Notes under the pieces: generated by a model
Seen by the model: the letters and a program-made list of their open reading frames with translations, nothing else
Told to the model about the DNA's origin: nothing
Database searches by the model: none
NCBI GenBank assembly: GCA_026984715.1
Contig: JALSRO010000484.1
Coordinates: forward strand, 1-6,096
From: Chromatiales bacterium
Lineage (GTDB): Bacteria; Pseudomonadota; Gammaproteobacteria; Thiohalospirales; Thiohalospiraceae
DNA: 6,096 nucleotides
Direction: 5' to 3'
Program-made: the position numbers and the translations under genes
Part shown: in pieces, positions 1 to 4,950 of the stretch
Position numbering within the stretch: the first letter of the stretch is position 1
Layout: each line of letters opens with the position of its first letter

Positions 1-616
1 TTCCGCCATGTGCATGCACTACCTGCCGCTGGGTAGTTGTGAAGAACTGAGAGAGGATCTGATTACGGCCATTTGTGATCGGGTATTCATTGGTGACGAG
101 CCGCCGGTACGGGATGCTGCCGCTTTTGCAAGGCGGCAGGCACAGGCAAGGAAGGGGTTGATGGAGTGCGCCAATCAGCTCTGTACACTGGTGGAGCAGA
201 TCCTGCTGAAGTATCACACTCTTGGAAGGCGTCTCGGGAAGGCTATCTCTCCGGCCTGGATCCATTCGATTGCCGATATCCGCGAGCAGCTCTCTCTTCT
301 GATACCGCCCGGTTTCGTCACCACCACGCCGTGGGAGTGGCTGCAGCAGCTGCCACGCTATCTGTCCGCCATCGAAGTGCGGCTGGAGAAGCTGCAGCAG
401 GGCAGGGTGAAGCAGGACGCGGCTGCGATGCGGGAGTTCCGGCCGCTGTGGGAGCGGTATCTGGACCATCGCGAACAGGTTGATTCCGACAGCCGTGATG
501 CCCGGTTGGAGGAGTATCGCTGGCTGCTGGAAGAGCTGCGTGTCTCACTGTTCGCCCAACGGCTGGGCACCATTCGAACCGTCTCGGTGAAACGGTTGTC
601 TGCCTGGTTCGGTTAG
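1..616 (+). CDS. hrpA: ATP-dependent RNA helicase HrpA, C-terminal fragment (5' end outside window)
   Basis: This is the last ~204 codons of a DEAH-box RNA helicase; the reading frame is open from base 2, upstream of the ATG at 8, so that ATG is internal. The visible part matches the DUF3418 region at the HrpA C-terminus. Recognisable stretches are the 'D.I.A.CDRVF' segment near the left edge, 'IPPGFV..TPWEWL' about residue 100 of the fragment, and the closing 'YRWLLEELRVSLFAQ.LGT' followed by the terminal 'VSVKRL'. Full HrpA proteins are about 1,300 residues, so the helicase core (Walker A, DEAH box) lies upstream. HrpA in E. coli processes fimbrial mRNA and helps resolve stalled ribosomes in the cytoplasm; that role is family knowledge. 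The natural stop TAG is at 614-616. No Rho-independent terminator with a T tract follows it. Confidence 0.93.
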   Translation, partial: SAMCMHYLPLGSCEELREDLITAICDRVFIGDEPPVRDAAAFARRQAQARKGLMECANQLCTLVEQILLKYHTLGRRLGKAISPAWIHSIADIREQLSLLIPPGFVTTTPWEWLQQLPRYLSAIEVRLEKLQQGRVKQDAAAMREFRPLWERYLDHREQVDSDSRDARLEEYRWLLEELRVSLFAQRLGTIRTVSVKRLSAWFG

Positions 617-735
617 CACTTCGTCACTACCGGAGTTGGCAGGGAGCGTGCCGGCAAAGGAGATTGGCGGTTACGGTCGCTGTAGAAAAGGGAGATTCTT
701 TTCAAGGGGCTCCAAACATGTTATCGGAGGTACCC

Positions 736-763
736 TCAAGTTTCTCCGTGCTGCTGTCGACAC
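736..763 (+). promoter_or_regulatory. Weak sigma-28 (FliA)-like promoter candidate upstream of cheR-like gene
   Basis: TCAAGTTT at 736-743 resembles the -35 element of FliA promoters (consensus TAAAGTTT). GTCGACAC at 756-763 matches 5 of 8 positions of the GCCGATAA -10 element. The spacing is one base longer than the usual TAAA-N15-GCCGATAA arrangement, which weakens the call. It would start transcription about 35 bases before the cheR-like ATG, a plausible leader for a chemotaxis gene. Confidence 0.25.
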
Positions 764-796
764 TGTCTATGTAAACCGACAATGACTAACCTGGGC

Positions 797-803
797 GGGA
801 GAG
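797..803 (+). promoter_or_regulatory. Ribosome binding site fixing the cheR-like start
   Basis: The purine-rich GGGAGAG sits 3 bases before the ATG at 807. Its GGGAG core is a few bases further off, at acceptable Shine-Dalgarno spacing. It supports 807 as the start. Confidence 0.6.
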
Positions 804-806
804 ATC

Positions 807-1643
807 ATGTTCAGCTACGATGGAATGCGCCAGCATGTGCTGGCAGACGACGAGTTTGAGATACTGCAGCAGATAGTGCTGGAGAGTGCAGGCATCGTGC
901 TCGCAGAGTCGAGCCGCAGATCGCTGCTGGACTACATCTCTCTGCGGATGTACCAGCTGCACAGTGGTTGTTTCCGGGACTACAGTGAGCGGTTGCGGCA
1001 GGACAGTACCGAGCTGTTACGCCTGATCAATGCTGCGACCCAGAGCTATGCCACCTTCTGTCATGACAAGCAGCACTTTCGCTTCATCACCGCCACACTG
1101 CTGCCCGAGCTTGCCTCCAACCCCAGGCAGGAGTTGCGCTTCTGGTCGGTGGGATGTGCCACCGGTGAGGAGGCCTACTCCCTGGCGATGGTTGCCCATG
1201 AGGTGTTGCCCGGTGCCGAGGAGTGGGAGATTTCAATAACGGCGACAGATCATGACGCGGAGGCGCTCGCCCGGGCAAAGAAGGGGATCTACCCCCTATC
1301 GCAGGTGCGCCATCTGCCTGCCCGTCATCTGCTGCGCTGGTTTCGCTCACTGCGGATCGGCAACGACGAGTATGTGCAGATTGCTCCTCAGCTGCAGCAA
1401 TCGGTATCTTTCCGCCAGCTCAGTCTGCTCTCCGACTGGGAGCATCCGGAACCGCAGGATGCCATCTTCTGCCGTGAAACCCTCATCTATTTCGATATGC
1501 CGAAGCGAGCCTGGCTGATCGACCGTATGGCGGACAGTTTGGTTCCGGGTGGTTACCTGTTCGTGGGCGAGTCCGATCGTGTGGAGGCCTACAGCGACCG
1601 CTTCGAGGCGGTGGGCGGTGCCATTTTCCGGCGCCTGGAGTGA
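807..1643 (+). CDS. CheR-family chemoreceptor glutamate methyltransferase, divergent
   Basis: This 278-residue cytoplasmic protein has the length and order of parts of CheR, which uses S-adenosylmethionine to methylate receptor glutamates during chemotactic adaptation. Residues ~12-75 form the helical CheR N-domain. The SAM-binding Rossmann domain follows: GCATGEEAYSLAM at 116-128 (motif I), ATD at 146-148, A..G.Y at 157-162, FCRETLIYFD at 221-230, and the closing PGGYLFVGESD at 247-257. Three normally conserved positions differ. The FFR of the N-terminal motif is FCH (84-86), the threonine four residues before that arginine is Ala82, and the CRN of the late motif is CRE (223-224). HF (90-91) is kept. 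The frame is intact, so it is not an obvious pseudogene. Activity may be altered, or it may belong to a divergent CheR branch. No cheB, cheA or cheW lies nearby. A Rho-independent terminator follows, so the gene appears to be transcribed alone. Confidence 0.88.
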   Translation: MFSYDGMRQHVLADDEFEILQQIVLESAGIVLAESSRRSLLDYISLRMYQLHSGCFRDYSERLRQDSTELLRLINAATQSYATFCHDKQHFRFITATLLPELASNPRQELRFWSVGCATGEEAYSLAMVAHEVLPGAEEWEISITATDHDAEALARAKKGIYPLSQVRHLPARHLLRWFRSLRIGNDEYVQIAPQLQQSVSFRQLSLLSDWEHPEPQDAIFCRETLIYFDMPKRAWLIDRMADSLVPGGYLFVGESDRVEAYSDRFEAVGGAIFRRLE

Positions 1644-1708
1644 TTGCCAGCCACGGATATTGCACCGATTGCAGACTGTACCGGATTTCCTGTTGTCCCT
1701 TGTATTTG

Positions 1709-1733
1709 TGCCGCTCGATGCGGCATTTTTTTT
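1709..1733 (+). terminator. Rho-independent terminator after cheR-like gene
   Basis: A perfect 6-bp stem, TGCCGC (1709-1714) with GCGGCA (1720-1725), closes a 5-base loop TCGAT and is followed directly by eight Ts (1726-1733). It lies 66 bases past the cheR-like stop. The other side of the stem lacks a T run for the minus strand, so it should work in the plus direction only. Confidence 0.9.
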
Positions 1734-1740
1734 GGCTCTT

Positions 1741-1792
1741 TGCCGGATCGGCCGGGTAGGTGACGTTCCACTCCTGGTCGTTCCATCCGGCA
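1741..1792. repeat. 8-bp perfect inverted repeat between terminator and serB promoter
   Basis: TGCCGGAT (1741-1748) is the exact reverse complement of ATCCGGCA (1785-1792), with 36 bases between them. It sits just past the terminator and about 40 bases upstream of the predicted serB -35 box, so it lies outside the serB transcript as predicted. It could be a protein-binding site or chance; no T tract follows that would make it a second terminator. Confidence 0.4.
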
Positions 1793-1833
1793 GAGGTCTT
1801 TTACACCCGTCCCTTTCCCGCAACTGCGATCAT

Positions 1834-1862
1834 TTGGCCAATCGACGGCAAGCCAATAGAAT
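1834..1862 (+). promoter_or_regulatory. Predicted sigma-70 promoter of the serB-CDF operon
   Basis: TTGGCC (1834-1839) matches 4 of 6 of the -35 consensus and TAGAAT (1857-1862) matches 5 of 6 of the -10 consensus, with the ideal 17-base spacer. Transcription would begin near 1869, leaving a short leader of about 23 bases before the serB ATG at 1892. The placement right after the preceding gene's terminator fits. Confidence 0.55.
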
Positions 1863-1893
1863 AGAGTGATTTTGATACGGACCCCTACTCTAT
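1861..1893. repeat. 7-bp inverted repeat spanning -10 box to serB start codon
   Basis: ATAGAGT (1861-1867) is the reverse complement of ACTCTAT (1887-1893), 19 bases apart. The left arm overlaps the end of the predicted -10 box and the right arm contains the first two bases of the serB ATG. If the predicted start site is right, the left arm is not transcribed, so a DNA-level operator is likelier than an RNA hairpin. Chance cannot be excluded. Confidence 0.35.
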
Positions 1894-2734
1894 GCCTGTT
1901 ACCGTTTTGCACACGCCCACTCTGCCGGAGGCAGCCCTCGATCTGATAACGACCCGGATCGGCGGGGAAATCGAGCCCTGTGGTGCTTTCTTCCGGCTGC
2001 ACCACGGGCAGCCGCTCTCCGATTCTGTCCTCTCAGGGCTGCGGGCCCGCCTCGAGTTCGATATCAACCCGATCCCCCCCGGATTCGAGCCTGCACAGGT
2101 ACGGTTGCTGATCAGCGACATGGATTCCACTCTGATCAATATCGAGTGTGTGGATGAGATCGCCGATTTTGCCGGTCTGAAGCCGCAGGTGGCGGCGGTC
2201 ACCGCGGCAGCGATGCGGGGTGAGCTCGATTTTGCGGAGTCACTGCAACAGCGGGTAGGTCTGCTGAAGGGTCTGGATGTGGAGGTGCTGCGACAGGTCT
2301 ACGAGCAGCGGCTGCATCTCAATCCGGGGGCGGAGACGTTGCTGGCCGGGCTCAGACGGCGGGGGATCCGGTTTGCCTTGGTATCCGGCGGTTTCACCTA
2401 TTTTACCGAGCGTCTTCAGCAGCGCCTGGAGATCGATTTCAGCCGGGCCAATGTGCTGGGGGTGGCGGGCGGGCGCTTGACCGGGGAGGTGGTTGGCGCC
2501 GTAGTTGGTGCAGAGGCGAAACGGATCTTTCTCCAGCAACTGTGCGAAGAGCTGCGCATCACCCCCGGTCAGGCTGTTGCGGTGGGTGATGGTGCCAATG
2601 ATCTGGAGATGATGTCGCTGGCCGGGCTAAGCGTTGCGTACCATGCCAAACCGAGGGTACAGGCGCAGGCCGATGCAGCACTCAACTTCAGTGGGCTGGA
2701 AGGCGTTCTGCATCTACTGGGAATGGAGGGCTGA
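1892..2734 (+). CDS. serB: Phosphoserine phosphatase SerB
   Basis: SerB hydrolyses O-phospho-L-serine to serine and phosphate, the last step of the phosphorylated serine pathway, in the cytoplasm. The 280-residue product is a HAD-superfamily phosphatase with all four motifs. Motif I is DMDST (76-80), with nucleophile Asp76 and acid/base Asp78. Motif II is SGG (165-167), motif III includes Lys210, and motif IV is GDGANDLEM (232-240), with Mg-binding Asp233 and Asp237. The cap segment begins with the SerB-typical IECVDEIA (84-91). The N-terminal ~70 residues form a shortened regulatory-type region, so the protein is about 40 residues shorter than E. coli SerB (322). The ATG at 1892 lacks a strong Shine-Dalgarno but follows a good promoter at short distance. 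The gene is the first of a two-gene operon with the downstream transporter, whose ribosome binding site lies inside the last serB codons. Confidence 0.95.
   Translation: MPVTVLHTPTLPEAALDLITTRIGGEIEPCGAFFRLHHGQPLSDSVLSGLRARLEFDINPIPPGFEPAQVRLLISDMDSTLINIECVDEIADFAGLKPQVAAVTAAAMRGELDFAESLQQRVGLLKGLDVEVLRQVYEQRLHLNPGAETLLAGLRRRGIRFALVSGGFTYFTERLQQRLEIDFSRANVLGVAGGRLTGEVVGAVVGAEAKRIFLQQLCEELRITPGQAVAVGDGANDLEMMSLAGLSVAYHAKPRVQAQADAALNFSGLEGVLHLLGMEG
2725..2730 (+). promoter_or_regulatory. Shine-Dalgarno deciding the CDF transporter start
   Basis: GGAGGG lies within the end of serB, 8 bases before the ATG at 2739. It is the only strong Shine-Dalgarno in the area and favours 2739 over the longer in-frame ATG at 2634, which would overlap serB by about 100 bases and add a non-conserved, arginine-rich leader. 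Confidence 0.8.
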
Positions 2735-2738
2735 GTCC

Positions 2739-3689
2739 ATGTCGGCTGGTTCGAAAAAGGTAATCTATGCGGCCCTTGCCGGTAATACGTTGATCGCCAT
2801 TACCAAGTTTGTCGCCGCTTTCTTCACCGGCAGCTCGGCCATGCTGTCGGAGGGGATCCATTCGGTCGTGGACACCGGCAACCAGATTCTGTTGCTGTAT
2901 GGTCTCAAGCGTGCCCAGAAGCCTGCGGACGAGAAGTTTCCGTTCGGGTATGGCAAGGAGGTCTATTTCTGGAGTTTCGTGGTTGCCATCCTCATCTTTG
3001 CTGTCGGTTCCGGCGTCTCGCTGTATGAGGGGGTTCACCGGATCGGATCTCCATCGGCGGTGGAGAATCCCCATGTCAACTATCTGGTGCTCGCTTTCGC
3101 CATGCTGTTCGAGGGTGCGGCGTGGCTGTTCGCCTTGCGTGAGTTTTCCCGCGCCAAGGGGAAGTGGGGCTATATCGAGGCGGTGCAGCGTGGCAAGGAT
3201 CCCTCCTTGTTCATGGTGCTGTTCGAGGATTCCGCGGCCATGCTGGGGCTGCTGGTGGCGTTTGGAGGGGTGTTGCTGAGCCAGCTGACCGGCAATCCGC
3301 TGTTCGATGGGGTGGCGTCCATCCTCATTGGCGTCATCCTCGGCGGTACTGCCATCTGGCTGGCGTATGAGACGAAGGGTCTGCTGATTGGTGAGAGTGC
3401 CAACAAGGGGGTGATCAGGGGGATCCGGGAGATCGTCAGTGCCAATGGCGATGTGGAGCATGTCAATGAGGTGTTGACCATGCACATGGGGCCGGACTTC
3501 ATCCTGGTCAATCTCAGCGTGGATTTTGCCGACTCGCTCACCGCAGCGCAGGTAGAGCAGACCGTGGCGCGCCTGGATCGGGAGATAAAACGGGCCTATC
3601 CCGCGGTCAAACGGCTGTTCGTCGAGGCGGAAGATCGTTCCGCCAGGGCGCTATCGGAAGAGGGGCGGGAGGAGCCCGCCGCCTCCTGA
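2739..3689 (+). CDS. Cation diffusion facilitator transporter (SLC30A9/ZnT9-like branch)
   Basis: The 316-residue inner-membrane protein should export Zn2+ or another divalent cation by proton antiport, as CDF proteins do. Predicted membrane segments lie roughly at 8-28, 33-55, 77-97, 114-134, 160-180 and 190-210, followed by a cytoplasmic ferredoxin-like domain (about 215-298) and a charged tail. The TM2 metal site is HSVVD, His41 and Asp45. In TM5 the usual HxxxD is replaced by LFEDSAAMLG, with Glu163-Asp164 and Val160 where the His is expected; this ED-AA-G pattern recalls ZnT9-like proteins. The TM2-TM3 loop reads FPFGYGKE (67-74), with Phe67 and Tyr71 where YiiP has His71 and His75, so the loop zinc site is probably absent. 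The substrate is therefore uncertain. The start at 2739, 4 bases after the serB stop, is set by a strong Shine-Dalgarno, implying co-transcription with serB; no metabolic link is obvious. Confidence 0.88.
   Translation: MSAGSKKVIYAALAGNTLIAITKFVAAFFTGSSAMLSEGIHSVVDTGNQILLLYGLKRAQKPADEKFPFGYGKEVYFWSFVVAILIFAVGSGVSLYEGVHRIGSPSAVENPHVNYLVLAFAMLFEGAAWLFALREFSRAKGKWGYIEAVQRGKDPSLFMVLFEDSAAMLGLLVAFGGVLLSQLTGNPLFDGVASILIGVILGGTAIWLAYETKGLLIGESANKGVIRGIREIVSANGDVEHVNEVLTMHMGPDFILVNLSVDFADSLTAAQVEQTVARLDREIKRAYPAVKRLFVEAEDRSARALSEEGREEPAAS
3664..3680. other. GC-rich hairpin in the last codons of the CDF gene
   Basis: GGCGGG (3664-3669) pairs perfectly with CCCGCC (3675-3680) across a 5-base loop, 7 bases before the stop codon. 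An alternative pairing joins GGAGG (3668-3672) with CCTCC (3682-3686). No T tract follows on either strand, so it is not a classical terminator, but it is the only strong structure near the junction of the two convergent genes and could slow polymerase or protect 3' ends. Confidence 0.35.
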
Positions 3690-3696
3690 GGGCTTC

Positions 3697-4824
3697 TCAC
3701 GCCGCGCCCGCAACATTGTCACCGGATTTGGGGAGGGTGGCGACCGCAATCTCCTCCAGATACTCCATCACCCGGTGGCTGGCGCTCTCCATCTGACTGA
3801 GCGCTTCGATGGCCTCCTGCTGCCTGCCGTCATAGTAGGCCTCGATTGCCTTGATCCCCCAGGCGTGGACCTCCTTGTGTGGCTGCTCCAGGTTGCGATA
3901 TGCCTGCAAGTGAGAGCAGTTGCCCTTGCCTTCTCCGTGGTAGTACCACTTTCCCAAGCGGCAGGAGGTGTGATCGGAAAACTCATCAGCCCGTTTATGT
4001 GACGTGCCCATCAGGATCTGGTAGATCTGGAACTTGTATACCATGTGATCCGTCTTGGCCAGTTCCGCAAAGCCTCTCATGGAGCTGGCCGACATGGTTC
4101 CACCCATTCGCTGGGCCAGCTCGAAGGTGGCATGCATCCTGGTGGTTGTCTCTTCGCCTATCTCGCCCAGTTCCCTCACCCATTTTGTCATGCGCTCCAT
4201 CTGCTGCTGAACCTGGGCAGTGGCAGCCTGGATCTTGCACACCTGGTCCGAGATTTCGCGGGTGGCATCGTTGGTGCGATGAGAGAGATTACGTACCTCG
4301 TCGGCAACCACTGCGAAGCCGCGTCCGGATTCGCCGGCACGGGCCGCTTCGATGGCCGCATTCAGCGCAAGCAGGTTGGTCTGCTCGGATATGTCGTTGA
4401 TCATATTGACAATGTTTCCGATGGCTTCGACCCGCTCATTGAGGCTGTTGACATTCTCGGCACCGTTCTGCGTCAAGTCGACGACCTCCTTCAGGTTGCG
4501 CACCACCTCGTTGCTGCCGTCCATGGCCTCGGTGGAGGCCGCCGCAGCGCTGGCCGCGGTCTGCTGCTCCTGGCTGAGGGCGTTGGCCAGGGTTACCAGG
4601 GATTGCTGCAGATTGCCAAACCCCTCATTGAAGGAGTGCATGTTGGTGAAGATGCCCTTGTATATGAGCTCTTGTGACCTCTGTTGCGCCAGCTGCTGCT
4701 CCAGCTTTCTGTTGCTCTCCTGTGCGCGTTGCAACTCCTGTCTCAGGGTATCGATCTCGGCCGTGAGGCGGGCACTCTCCTCCGCCAGTGCCTGTGCCTC
4801 TTTTCTCTCTTTGAACCAAAACAT
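3697..4824 (-). CDS. Soluble methyl-accepting chemotaxis protein with C-terminal CZB zinc-binding domain
   Basis: This 375-residue receptor has no membrane segment, HAMP domain or signal peptide, so it should signal from the cytoplasm to CheA/CheW. Residues ~5-55 form a charged, Gln/Glu-rich coiled coil. Residues ~60-245 form the MCP signalling hairpin, whose tip is unmistakable: [20 protein letters not shown] (145-164) followed by [12 protein letters not shown] (168-179). A possible methylation segment is near 84-91 (S..QQ..A pattern). Residues ~252-362 fit the chemoreceptor zinc-binding (CZB) domain, with candidate ligands His260, Cys288 in CRLGKW (288-293), His316 and His320; CZB domains use three His and one Cys. 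Such receptors sense zinc or, through the Cys, hypochlorous acid in studied bacteria. No C-terminal NWETF-like tether for CheR or CheB is present. The start at 4824 has a GGAG at 4835-4838 (10-base spacing) and a FliA-type promoter upstream. Confidence 0.93.
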   Translation of the reverse strand: MFWFKERKEAQALAEESARLTAEIDTLRQELQRAQESNRKLEQQLAQQRSQELIYKGIFTNMHSFNEGFGNLQQSLVTLANALSQEQQTAASAAAASTEAMDGSNEVVRNLKEVVDLTQNGAENVNSLNERVEAIGNIVNMINDISEQTNLLALNAAIEAARAGESGRGFAVVADEVRNLSHRTNDATREISDQVCKIQAATAQVQQQMERMTKWVRELGEIGEETTTRMHATFELAQRMGGTMSASSMRGFAELAKTDHMVYKFQIYQILMGTSHKRADEFSDHTSCRLGKWYYHGEGKGNCSHLQAYRNLEQPHKEVHAWGIKAIEAYYDGRQQEAIEALSQMESASHRVMEYLEEIAVATLPKSGDNVAGAA

Positions 4825-4863
4825 GCTGACTGATCTCCGGTTTAGTGTGTCTGGTATCTACAC

Positions 4864-4889
4864 ATATCGGAATTTTGTCGAGAAATTTA
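4864..4889 (-). promoter_or_regulatory. Sigma-28 (FliA) promoter of the CZB chemoreceptor gene
   Basis: On the minus strand TAAA (4889-4886) is followed after 14 bases by TCCGATAT (4871-4864), which matches 6 of 8 positions of the FliA -10 consensus GCCGATAA, including the CCGATA core. Consensus spacing is 15, so it is one base short. It would give a leader of about 30-35 bases before the ATG at 4824, and it fits the flagellar-regulon expression normal for chemoreceptors. Confidence 0.55.
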
Positions 4890-4950
4890 AGTGGTTCAAA
4901 GAGGTTGCCGGATCTTTTCCAACACTCCGCCGGATTATTTCCAGACCCGC

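Larger units (their letters stand above)
617..806. other. Intergenic gap between hrpA and the cheR-like gene
   Basis: These 190 bases hold no convincing gene. There is no stem followed by a T run after hrpA. An 18-codon ORF at 718-774 has an upstream AAGGGG (704-709), but nothing else supports it. A TCAAGTTT element at 736-743 begins a weak sigma-28-like promoter, listed separately. The last bases carry the cheR ribosome binding site. Confidence 0.6.

Noticed and set aside
807..1643. Cheap explanation that the cheR-like gene is a decaying pseudogene
   Set aside because: The frame is full length with intact fold motifs, a good ribosome binding site and a clean terminator; altered motif residues alone do not show decay.
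1347..1823. 158-codon minus-strand open frame running from the cheR-like gene into the gap
   Set aside because: It crosses the plus-strand terminator, has a low-complexity basic composition, and most of it is antisense to CheR.
1589..2005. 138-codon minus-strand open frame spanning the cheR-serB gap
   Set aside because: It overlaps both flanking genes and the predicted promoter and terminator; no family is recognisable.
2634..2738. Longer start for the CDF transporter at ATG 2634
   Set aside because: It would overlap serB by about 100 bases in another frame, adds a basic leader unlike CDF proteins, and lacks a ribosome binding site, while 2739 has a strong one at ideal spacing.
2688..3485. 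265-codon open frame on the minus strand
   Set aside because: It lies antisense to the CDF gene, has a His/Gln/Arg-rich composition typical of a GC-rich shadow frame, and shows no recognisable domain.
4045..4677. 210-codon plus-strand open frame inside the receptor gene
   Set aside because: It is entirely antisense to the conserved MCP signalling domain and has no independent support.
4825..4950. Terminator for the yjgR-type gene
   Set aside because: Repeated CCGG-containing segments are present, but no stem with a following T tract is found on the minus strand.
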